Below, one piece after another: positions 1 through 6,813 of a DNA stretch of 16,462 nucleotides. The first letter of the stretch is position 1; the number at the start of each line of letters is the position of its first letter. The DNA is taken from assembly GCA_929200455.1 (NCBI GenBank), contig CAKMZR010000020.1, positions 1 to 16,462 of the forward strand, read 5' to 3'. Under the pieces are notes generated by a model. That model was not told where the DNA came from and did not search any database. It saw only the letters and a program-made list of their open reading frames with translations. This stretch comes from an uncultured Alphaproteobacteria bacterium (lineage in GTDB: Bacteria; Pseudomonadota; Alphaproteobacteria; CAKMZR01). The position numbers and the translations under genes were made by a program.

Positions 1-2241
1 CCTCATCGCTTCCAAGGCCTCCTTCTTCTCTCCAGCTCGCAAACCCAACAACTCATCTTCGTGAGCACGAGTCCTTGCCGCCTCACCATACTCTCGAACC
101 TTGCTCCTCTCCTCCTCCATACGCAACTCAAGAGCCCTGCACCTCTCCTCATAAGCCCTCCTCCACGCCTCCATCTTCTCATCCTCTCGCTTCTTACCCT
201 CCGCACCCTCTCGCATCTCCAACTCCAAGACCTCCTCCTCCTTACACGCTCCCTCATCCCCCTCCCCCAAACGATCACAACGGGCTCGCGTCGACAATAC
301 ACTCACAAAACCTACGTCCTCTTCCACATAACCGTCCCATCTCCACAAACCGCCTTCGCGAGACACCAACGTCTGACCCCACTGCAAATCTCCCTGCTTC
401 TCCCAGCCCTCCTCGTTCGTCTCCACCACACCCACACTCCCCATCACTCGCTCCAAAGCCCTCGGAATCTTCACTCTACCTCTCAACACCTCAACGCCCA
501 CAGAAAACTCTTGCCCCGCAAAACCTCCCAAATCTCGCCAGCCAGAAAACCTCTCACCCTCCTCAATACACGGATAACACACTCCCTTGCCCAAAACCCT
601 ATCCACCAACGCCTCATAACCCTCTTCCACCTCTATGCTCTCGGCTATACCCCCCTCAACCCCCTCTTCCTCCATCACACCAAGCAGTGTCCTTCTTTCC
701 ACCTCCGCATTGCTCTTACGCGTCCTCACCAATGACAAAGCCTCCTCCTGCGACTTATAACGACCTCCATAATCCTTCAGAAAATCCTCATACCCCGTCT
801 CCGCTTCCAAGCCCTTCTCCCCTTCCTGCTCCCTCTCCTCCTCAAGAGCACGCAAACGACCTTCCGCTTCCTCCCTCTTCTCATCGTAATTCACCGAATC
901 TCTGTCCATCTCCGCCAAAATCTTTGCATACTCCGCCTCCAAAGTCTCCCCCTGAGACCTTTGTTCCTCAACCCTCTTCCGTCCCAAATCCAACTGAGAC
1001 CTCAACTTCTCCGCACGCATCTTCTCCTCAATCCACTCATGATGTGCCTTCCGCATCTGAGATTCCTTCTCTCCCTTCTCACGCAACCCACAATCCAAAG
1101 CCTCTTGTGCTTCCTTCCTCAAAGACTCTCCCTCCTTCTTACCCTCCCACTCCCGTCTCTTCTTCTCCAACGCCTCCAGCCTATCTCGCGCCTGCACACA
1201 CAAAGCTTCCTCCCGCACCCTGTCTTCCTCGTTCCTCTCTCGCTCCCTCTCCAGTCTCTCCAATCCAGCCCGTACCTGCTCCTCCTCCGCTTCCACATGT
1301 CGCCACAAAAAAATCTTCTTCTGCTCCCACAACAGTCTCTCGTCCCGCAATAACCTCTTGCCCTCCAACTCCTCCTTCAAAACCTTGTACGACTCACGCT
1401 CCTTCTCCAATTCTTGCTCCCCCTCTCTCTCGTTACGCAACGCTTCCTCTTCCTCCCCACAACAACGGCGGAACTCTTCCTCGCTCAACTCCAACTTCCG
1501 CCGCAAAATGTGCGTCTCCAAGACACGAATCTTCAACCCATACTCCTCGTAGCGTTTCGCCTTCTTCGCTTGAACCCTCAGCTCCCTTATCCGCTCCCCG
1601 TACACTTCCACATACTCTCCCAGTCGCTCCAAATTCTCCTCCACCCCCCGCAACTTCACCCCAGCCTCTCCATAACGCTCACGCAAACCCTGAAGTCCCG
1701 ATGACGACTCTATCATCCTACGGCGATCCTCGCCGTTCATCCTCACCACCTCGCTCACCAAACCCTGTCCCACTATCGACATCGACAAGCCCCCAAATCC
1801 CGCATCTCCAAAAAAAATATTAATATCCCTCTTCAAAACCTCATCCCCATTCACACGATAGTGCGAACCCTTACCCCGCTCCAAATGCCTCACCAAATCC
1901 AAACTCAAAAATCCAGAAACACTCTCCCGTGCCGCACGCTCACGCAAACCCTCTCCCAATACTCCCACACTCTCCAACGAAACGTCCACCATCTTCAATC
2001 CCACCTCTTGACTCACACTCGGAAGACGACCTCCAGAACCCCCAAAAATCAAATCCTCCATATCACCACCTCGCAAGCGACGCACAGAACCCTCACCTCC
2101 CAACCACCTCAACGCATCCACTATGTTCGACTTGCCAGAACCATTCGGACCCACAACCACCGTCACCCCTCGCGACAACGGCAACAATACAGAATCCGCA
2201 AAAGACTTAAACCCCCGCAACCTTATCTCTTCTATCTCCAT
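1..2241 (-). CDS. smc: Chromosome segregation protein SMC, N-terminal two thirds (cut by window edge)
   Basis: SMC is the ATPase subunit of bacterial condensin; it entraps and compacts DNA in the nucleoid. The visible 747 residues begin MEIEEIRLRGFKSF, the usual SMC opening. A Walker A box GPNGSGKS lies at residues 31-38 and a Q-loop glutamine near 159 (IVGQGLV). A long Glu/Arg-rich coiled coil follows to about residue 515. A hinge-like segment starts near 520 (GVEGGIAESIEVEEGYEALVDRVLG split around residue 530) and is followed by the returning coiled coil. The C-terminal head with the signature motif and Walker B lies outside the window. The ATG at 2241 follows an AGGTAGGA-type ribosome site, and the gene starts 10 bp after the upstream membrane-protein gene, so the two are probably co-transcribed. 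One oddity: the stretch after the Q-loop, normally EEAAG, reads ESSSG (E178-G182). The family call is secure. Confidence 0.95.
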   Translation of the reverse strand, partial: MEIEEIRLRGFKSFADSVLLPLSRGVTVVVGPNGSGKSNIVDALRWLGGEGSVRRLRGGDMEDLIFGGSGGRLPSVSQEVGLKMVDVSLESVGVLGEGLRERAARESVSGFLSLDLVRHLERGKGSHYRVNGDEVLKRDINIFFGDAGFGGLSMSIVGQGLVSEVVRMNGEDRRRMIESSSGLQGLRERYGEAGVKLRGVEENLERLGEYVEVYGERIRELRVQAKKAKRYEEYGLKIRVLETHILRRKLELSEEEFRRCCGEEEEALRNEREGEQELEKERESYKVLKEELEGKRLLRDERLLWEQKKIFLWRHVEAEEEQVRAGLERLERERERNEEDRVREEALCVQARDRLEALEKKRREWEGKKEGESLRKEAQEALDCGLREKGEKESQMRKAHHEWIEEKMRAEKLRSQLDLGRKRVEEQRSQGETLEAEYAKILAEMDRDSVNYDEKREEAEGRLRALEEEREQEGEKGLEAETGYEDFLKDYGGRYKSQEEALSLVRTRKSNAEVERRTLLGVMEEEGVEGGIAESIEVEEGYEALVDRVLGKGVCYPCIEEGERFSGWRDLGGFAGQEFSVGVEVLRGRVKIPRALERVMGSVGVVETNEEGWEKQGDLQWGQTLVSREGGLWRWDGYVEEDVGFVSVLSTRARCDRLGEGDEGACKEEEVLELEMREGAEGKKREDEKMEAWRRAYEERCRALELRMEEERSKVREYGEAARTRAHEDELLGLRAGEKKEALEAMR

Positions 2242-2251
2242 ACATTCCTAC

Positions 2252-2740
2252 CTACGGAAGGGGCGAAAACGAAATCGGCATACCCTCCTTCACCTTCAAT
2301 TCCATACCCTCCACCTTCAACAATATCCGCGCATCCACCGTTTCTCCCTTCCCATTCTTACCCAAATACTCAACCAATATCTCATGCACATCCTTCGTCA
2401 AAAAAAGATAATTGTTCGCCTGAACCAAATAACTCGAAGGTCCCATAAAATAATCAACCTCCCCACCATTACACTGCTCCGTACCATCCTGACCAAAAAG
2501 ACATATCCGGCCCTTCTCCAACGAAACTCGCGACAAACTCCTGTTGTAAAAAATACGGTTGTACTGAACTATCGTCTTACCCCCCTTCAAAAAAAATCGT
2601 GGACGGTGAATCTCAAGATCCACAACCCTCTCCTCTTCCTTCAAGCCGAAAAAAGAATCCCAAAAAAATGTCACCAGCGCAAACAGGATAACCGCAAATC
2701 CTAACGCAAAAAATATATAGAGATAATAATTGCGATGCAT
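2252..2740 (-). CDS. Small membrane-anchored protein of unknown function (possibly LptC-like)
   Basis: This is a 162-residue protein that I do not firmly recognise. Residues 7-27 form one strong hydrophobic segment (YLYIFFALGFAVILF...). A Trp-Asp stretch and a soluble domain of about 130 residues rich in alternating hydrophobic and polar residues follow, which suggests beta structure. The topology is that of a bitopic inner-membrane protein with a short cytoplasmic tail and a periplasmic domain. The size, the single N-terminal anchor and the patterns VDLEIHRPRFFL, GGEVDY and YLFLTKDVHEI are reminiscent of LptC, the lipopolysaccharide-export linker, but no diagnostic motif proves this. The gene ends 10 bp before smc on the same strand, so it is likely the first gene of a two-gene unit. 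It contains two cysteines (CLF and QCN) in the soluble part. The reading frame is real: it matches the G/T-rich codon style of the neighbouring minus-strand genes. Confidence 0.75.
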   Translation of the reverse strand: MHRNYYLYIFFALGFAVILFALVTFFWDSFFGLKEEERVVDLEIHRPRFFLKGGKTIVQYNRIFYNRSLSRVSLEKGRICLFGQDGTEQCNGGEVDYFMGPSSYLVQANNYLFLTKDVHEILVEYLGKNGKGETVDARILLKVEGMELKVKEGMPISFSPLP

Positions 2741-2865
2741 ACTCTATTCTTCAAATTCTCAAAAAAAACTTCACCTCTCACCCAACATGACTCGCAAGAA
2801 ACAGCATAAACAAAAAACCTTCCCTTACGCTACAACTTTTTTATCCCCCTCTCCCCTTTTCAGAA

Positions 2866-4167
2866 CTACTTCCTCTCCTCAATCGAAACAAAAGAACGAA
2901 GACGCTCTCCCGTGTACAGCTGACGAGGACGCGATATCCGTCGATCCGAATCCCTCATCATCTCATTCCACTGCGCAATCCACCCCACACAACGCGCAAC
3001 CGCAAACAATACCGTAAACATACTCGTCGGATAACCCATCGCCTTCAAAATAATTCCAGAATAAAAATCTACGTTCGGAAACAACTTCCGATCCACAAAA
3101 TATTCATCCTCCAACGCGATCCTCTCCAACTCTTGGGCCAAGACAAACAAATCTTCCTTGTCCTTACCCAAAGCCCCCAATACCTCCTTACACGTCCCCT
3201 TCAATATACTCGCACGCGGATCATAGTTCTTGTACACCCTATGACCAAAACCCATCAGCCTGAAATTATCATCCTTGTCCTTCGCCTTCTCTATGTACTC
3301 CTTTATCCGTGATGACGTCCCTATCTCGTCCAGCATCTTCAAAACCGCCTCGTTCGCACCTCCGTGAGCAGGACCCCAAAGGGACGATATACCCGCCGCT
3401 ACACATCCGAACGGATTCGCCTCAGAAGAACCCGCCGTGCGAACCGTCGACGTCGACGCATTCTGCTCATGATCCGCATGCAAAATAAATATCTGCTCCA
3501 ACGCCTTCACAGACTCAGGAATAAACTTATACTCCTCCACAGGAAGACCAAAACACATCTTCTGAAAATTCTCTACATAACCCAGTCCATTATCAGGATA
3601 CGTAAAAGGCTCTCCCTTCGTGTACTTAAACGCCATCGCCGCTATCGTCGGCATCTTCGCCAAAACGCGATACGTCGAAATCTCTCGACTCCTCTCATCG
3701 TTCACATTAATAGAGTCATGGTAAAAAGACGACAACGCACCCGTCGCTCCTATTAATAACGACATCGGATGTGCATCCCTACGAAATCCTCGGAAAAAAT
3801 TCTGAAGCTGATCATGCAGCATCGTATGCTGCAATACCATATCCTCAAAATCTCGCTTCTCCTCAAGTGTCGGCAACTCCCCCTTCAACAACAAATACGA
3901 AACCTCCAAAAATGTACTCTGCTCCGCAAGCTCCTCTATCGCATAACCCCCATGGCGCAAAATACCATTCTCTCCATCTATATACGTCAAAGCAGACACA
4001 CACGACGCCGTCGACGTAAACCCAGGATCATACGTAAAATAACCCGTCTCCTTATACAACTTCTGTATATCAATCACCGGTGGACCCTCCGTACCCTCTA
4101 TCACGTCCAACCCACACATACGCTCTCCAGACTCATCCACCAAGTATACCTTCTTATTCGCTCCCAT
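2866..4167 (-). CDS. gltA: Citrate synthase (hexameric, Gram-negative type)
   Basis: The enzyme condenses oxaloacetate with acetyl-CoA to give citrate, the entry step of the TCA cycle, in the cytoplasm. The 433 residues are the usual length for the NADH-sensitive hexameric family. The catalytic residues are all in place: His268 in GPAHGGANEA, His309 in GFGHRVYKNYDPRA, and Asp367 in NVDFYSGI. These align with E. coli His264, His305 and Asp362. The block HADHEQNASTSTVRTAGSS and the C-terminal ISRPRQLYTG are also typical. The ATG at 4167 has an AGGTGAGG ribosome site just upstream and lies 4 bp beyond the pyrF stop, so gltA is the third gene of an mdh-pyrF-gltA unit. No hairpin terminator is evident in the 125 bp downstream. 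Identification is essentially certain. Confidence 0.98.
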   Translation of the reverse strand: MGANKKVYLVDESGERMCGLDVIEGTEGPPVIDIQKLYKETGYFTYDPGFTSTASCVSALTYIDGENGILRHGGYAIEELAEQSTFLEVSYLLLKGELPTLEEKRDFEDMVLQHTMLHDQLQNFFRGFRRDAHPMSLLIGATGALSSFYHDSINVNDERSREISTYRVLAKMPTIAAMAFKYTKGEPFTYPDNGLGYVENFQKMCFGLPVEEYKFIPESVKALEQIFILHADHEQNASTSTVRTAGSSEANPFGCVAAGISSLWGPAHGGANEAVLKMLDEIGTSSRIKEYIEKAKDKDDNFRLMGFGHRVYKNYDPRASILKGTCKEVLGALGKDKEDLFVLAQELERIALEDEYFVDRKLFPNVDFYSGIILKAMGYPTSMFTVLFAVARCVGWIAQWNEMMRDSDRRISRPRQLYTGERLRSFVSIEERK

Positions 4168-4171
4168 AACC

Positions 4172-4945
4172 TCACCTATTTCCTTTCGCTCTTGTTTCCC
4201 ATTCCCTGCTCATCATCAAAGTCACATAACGATCAAAAACCTCTCGCGGACTCTCAGACTTCACTATCGGACGACCCACCACTATATAGTCAGAACCTCC
4301 CCTCAACGCCCCAAATACATCACCCACGCGACGCTGATCTCCATAATCCTCTCCACGCTCCCTCACCCCAGGCGTCACTATCAGTAAACCCCCACACTCC
4401 TCGTCCCCCCGTATCAGTTCCGCCTCGCCCACCGACGCAATCACTCCGTCCACTCCCGCTCTCGCCGCTTGACGCGCCCTCTTCAATACCAAATCACGCA
4501 CACCCAAACGAGAGTCTATGCCCGTTGCGTGAATATCCTTATCCTCCATGTTCGTCAATACCGTCACCGCCAAAACCTTACAATCACTCCCAGCCACCTC
4601 ATCACGACCCTCAACCGCTGACCTCATCGTATGAGGCTCTGCGTGAACCGTCACACAACGAGCTCCCATCCGTGCAACCGCACGGACTCCCGCACGAACC
4701 GTGCGACCAATGTCATAAAACTTATGATCAAAAAAAAATGATAAACCCTCGCTACGCAAACGACGAACCTCCTCCTCTCCAAAAGACAAAAATAACTCAA
4801 AACCTAACTTCACAAAACGGACGCGACCCCTCAGTGTCTCCAGAAGATCCTCCGCCTCACCCCGACTCTCCACATCCAACGCCAGGATCAAACGATCCCG
4901 CATCCCCTCTTCATCACAACACCCAGAACCCGCAAGACGATCCAT
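4172..4945 (-). CDS. pyrF: Orotidine 5'-phosphate decarboxylase
   Basis: PyrF decarboxylates orotidine monophosphate to UMP, the last step of de novo pyrimidine synthesis, in the cytoplasm. The TIM-barrel active-site charged residues are visible: Asp24 (LALDV), Lys46 (VKLG), and the signature Asp73-x-Lys75-x-x-Asp78 (FDHKFYDI). The phosphate-binding TPGVRERGEDYGDQRR segment and the closing DYIVVGRPI are also present. Length is 257 residues from the chosen ATG at 4945. That ATG shares its A with the mdh stop codon (TGATG), and a GGAGGG ribosome site lies about ten bases upstream. A TTG at 4948 and an internal ATG at 4903 (MRDRLILALDV) are alternatives; the latter would remove a 14-residue N-terminal extension. 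Residue 74 in the signature is His, where Leu is usual. Coupling to mdh and gltA implies translation as part of a TCA operon. Confidence 0.95.
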   Translation of the reverse strand: MDRLAGSGCCDEEGMRDRLILALDVESRGEAEDLLETLRGRVRFVKLGFELFLSFGEEEVRRLRSEGLSFFFDHKFYDIGRTVRAGVRAVARMGARCVTVHAEPHTMRSAVEGRDEVAGSDCKVLAVTVLTNMEDKDIHATGIDSRLGVRDLVLKRARQAARAGVDGVIASVGEAELIRGDEECGGLLIVTPGVRERGEDYGDQRRVGDVFGALRGGSDYIVVGRPIVKSESPREVFDRYVTLMMSREWETRAKGNR

Positions 4946-5907
4946 CAAATCTTACCCTCCAATGCCAAACCCTCCAAAACCCCATTCAACTCACGCACAT
5001 GACCCACAGAAGACTCAAACAACTTCATCTCCTCTCCAGACAACTCCAACTCTATCACCTTCTCGACCCCACCCGCTCCTATCAACACAGGAACCCCCAC
5101 ATACACTCCCTCCAGACCATACTTGCCCTCCACATACGCCGCACACGGCAAAAGACGCTTCTCGTCTCGAAGATAGGCCTTCGCCATAAGAATTCCACTC
5201 GCAGCCGGGGCAAAATATGCAGACGTGCCCATCAATCCCACAACTTCTGCTCCCCCATTGCGCGTACGATCCACTATCGACTCCAACTCAGACGCCTTCA
5301 ACCAACCCATCTCCACGACCTCAGATAACGGAATTCCACCCACACTCGTATACCGCGGGACAGGAACCATACTGTCCCCATGTCCTCCCAATACAAACGT
5401 CGTCACATCATGGGCACACACACCCAAAGCTTCTGCCAAAAAGGCTCGGAAACGCGCACTGTCCAATACTCCCGCCATACCCACAACCTTCGATGTCGGC
5501 AATCCGGACTCCCTTTGAAACAATCCCACCATCACGTCCAGCGGATTCGTTATGCATATCACAAACGCATCAGGACAATATCGCGACACATTCCCCGCTA
5601 TCGACTTCACCACCTTCGCGTTCACCTCCACAAGATCATCGCGACTCATACCAGGCTTCCGAGGAACGCCCGCCGTCACAATCACCACATCACATCCCTC
5701 CAGCAGAGACGCATCACTACCACCCTTCCACGAACCCGATAGACCCATCACAGGTGCTAGAGCCTCCAAATCCACAGACTTCCCGCAGGCCACACCCTCA
5801 GACAAATCCAAAAACACAACATCACCCAAACCCTCCAATCCCGATAATAATCCCAATATTCCCCCTATGTTGCCCGCTCCCACCAATCCTATCTTATGAC
5901 GCTTCAT
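4945..5907 (-). CDS. mdh: Malate dehydrogenase (NAD-dependent, LDH-like type)
   Basis: Mdh interconverts malate and oxaloacetate with NAD in the TCA cycle. The 320 residues have an N-terminal Rossmann fold with GAGNIGG at 10-16 and Asp34 at the end of the second strand, favouring NAD over NADP. The active-site loop is VPRKPGMSRDDL at 81-92, the conserved ITNPLD is at 119-124, the Asp149/Arg152 pair is in VLDSARF, and the proton-acceptor is His176 in GGHGDSMVP. The MAGVLDSARF and GHGDSMVP wording is that of the LDH-like group common in alphaproteobacteria. The gene is first in the mdh-pyrF-gltA unit. It has a consensus-like promoter at 5959-5987 and a GGGAGAG ribosome site before the ATG. Its stop overlaps the pyrF start by one base. 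It supplies oxaloacetate for GltA two genes downstream. Confidence 0.97.
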   Translation of the reverse strand: MKRHKIGLVGAGNIGGILGLLSGLEGLGDVVFLDLSEGVACGKSVDLEALAPVMGLSGSWKGGSDASLLEGCDVVIVTAGVPRKPGMSRDDLVEVNAKVVKSIAGNVSRYCPDAFVICITNPLDVMVGLFQRESGLPTSKVVGMAGVLDSARFRAFLAEALGVCAHDVTTFVLGGHGDSMVPVPRYTSVGGIPLSEVVEMGWLKASELESIVDRTRNGGAEVVGLMGTSAYFAPAASGILMAKAYLRDEKRLLPCAAYVEGKYGLEGVYVGVPVLIGAGGVEKVIELELSGEEMKLFESSVGHVRELNGVLEGLALEGKI

Positions 5908-5958
5908 CCTATTCTCTCCCTGTTGCTCTTCCTAACCCATCCCAATCCCCACAACCTC

Positions 5959-5987
5959 AACATATGCTCTTATCGTCCTTTTGTCAA
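5959..5987 (-). promoter_or_regulatory. Sigma-70-type promoter for mdh-pyrF-gltA
   Basis: Read on the minus strand there is a perfect -35 TTGACA (5987-5982), a 17-bp spacer, and a -10 TATGTT (5964-5959, four of six matches). Transcription would start near 5951, leaving a leader of about 44 bases before the mdh ATG. The spacing, the sequence and the position directly upstream of the operon all support the call. No start site has been measured. Confidence 0.7.
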
Positions 5988-6010
5988 AGCTTATGTTGCA
6001 GTGCAATAAT
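5981..6010 (+). promoter_or_regulatory. Candidate promoter for the aquaporin-family gene
   Basis: On the plus strand TTGTCA (5981-5986, five of six) is followed after 18 bp by AATAAT (6005-6010, five of six). The -35 box occupies almost the same bases as the -35 box of the opposing mdh promoter, so the two polymerases would compete. It predicts a leader of about 105 bases before the ATG at 6123. Confidence 0.45.
5996..6006. promoter_or_regulatory. Short inverted repeat, possible operator between divergent promoters
   Basis: TTGCA-G-TGCAA is a perfect 5+5 inverted repeat. It sits 9 bp upstream of the mdh -35 box and inside the spacer and -10 edge of the candidate aquaporin promoter. A dimeric regulator bound here could activate one direction and block the other. 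The repeat itself is seen in the sequence; the regulatory role is inferred from its position. It is short enough to occur by chance. Confidence 0.3.
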
Positions 6011-6122
6011 ATCAACACCCAGGACTTTTCCCCTTGCAAGCTCCAAACTTTCACGATAAAAAACAAAAATATCACACACCAACTCACGCACAATCGCAAA
6101 AAAACACAAGGACATCCGCACC

Positions 6123-6803
6123 ATGAACAAAACCTCTCCCCTCACAAAAGCATGCATCGCCGAATTGTTCGGTACCTTCACCCTCGTCTTTGTCGGGGCC
6201 GGCACAGGTGCTCTTGGAATCGGTGGACTCGTCGGAGTCGCCCTCGCTCACGGCCTTGTCATCGTCGCTTTCGCATACGCCTTCGGATATATCTCAGGGG
6301 CCGCTTTCAACCCCTCCGTCTCCCTCGCACTCTTCCTCACAAAACGCATAAACCTCGCCACAGCCCTTGCCTATACCGCCGCCCAAATCATCGGCGGTAT
6401 CATCGCCGCCTTCATACTCCTATACCTCATCGGAGGAGCTACAGGACTCGGTATGACCTCGCTCGGAAACTTCACCACTCCTTCCGGCATCGCCATCTCC
6501 ATCTCCCCCCTACAAGGCATCATCTGCGAAGCCATCCTCACATCATTCCTCGTCTCCACCATCCTTCACACCACAAATCCACAAAATAATACAAAAATCG
6601 CAGGACTCGCCATCGGACTCTCCCTCTCTTTCTCCATCCTCGTCGGGGGACCCCTCACAGGGGCTAGCCTCAATCTCGCACGATCCCTCGGACCCGCCAT
6701 CGCTATGGGAGACCTCTCTCAAATATGGATATATGTCGTCGGACCCTTCATCGGGGCCGCTCTTGCTGTCGGACTTTACCTCATCACCGCAAAAACCGAG
6801 TAA
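6123..6803 (+). CDS. MIP/aquaporin-family channel with altered NPA boxes
   Basis: This is a 226-residue integral membrane protein of the major intrinsic protein family, which conducts water, glycerol or other small neutral solutes across the inner membrane. The sequence shows the internal two-fold repeat with six membrane spans. The first half has AELFGTFTLVFVGAGTGA and GYISGAAFNPS; the second has CEAILTSFLVSTIL and GGPLTGASLNLARSLGPA. The two pore-lining asparagine boxes are NPS at 63-65 and NLA at 184-186, both departing from NPA. The selectivity-filter arginine is kept (Arg187). The helix-5 position that is His in AqpZ aligns with Ile172, so a strict water channel is doubtful and the solute is unknown. 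An AAGGA ribosome site lies ten bases before the ATG. The gene ends 10 bp from the opposing dxs stop. It stands alone on the plus strand. Confidence 0.9.
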   Translation: MNKTSPLTKACIAELFGTFTLVFVGAGTGALGIGGLVGVALAHGLVIVAFAYAFGYISGAAFNPSVSLALFLTKRINLATALAYTAAQIIGGIIAAFILLYLIGGATGLGMTSLGNFTTPSGIAISISPLQGIICEAILTSFLVSTILHTTNPQNNTKIAGLAIGLSLSFSILVGGPLTGASLNLARSLGPAIAMGDLSQIWIYVVGPFIGAALAVGLYLITAKTE

Positions 6804-6813
6804 GTCCAACTCT

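Noticed and set aside
75..1823. Long plus-strand open frame of 582 codons
   Set aside because: It is the antisense shadow of the smc coiled coil. Its Pro/Ser-rich composition is what Glu/Arg/Gly codons give when read backwards, and no domain is recognisable.
3769..5328. Plus-strand open frame of 519 codons opposite gltA, pyrF and mdh
   Set aside because: It crosses three well-supported genes on the other strand and has low-complexity composition. The long stop-free stretch is explained by the strand bias.
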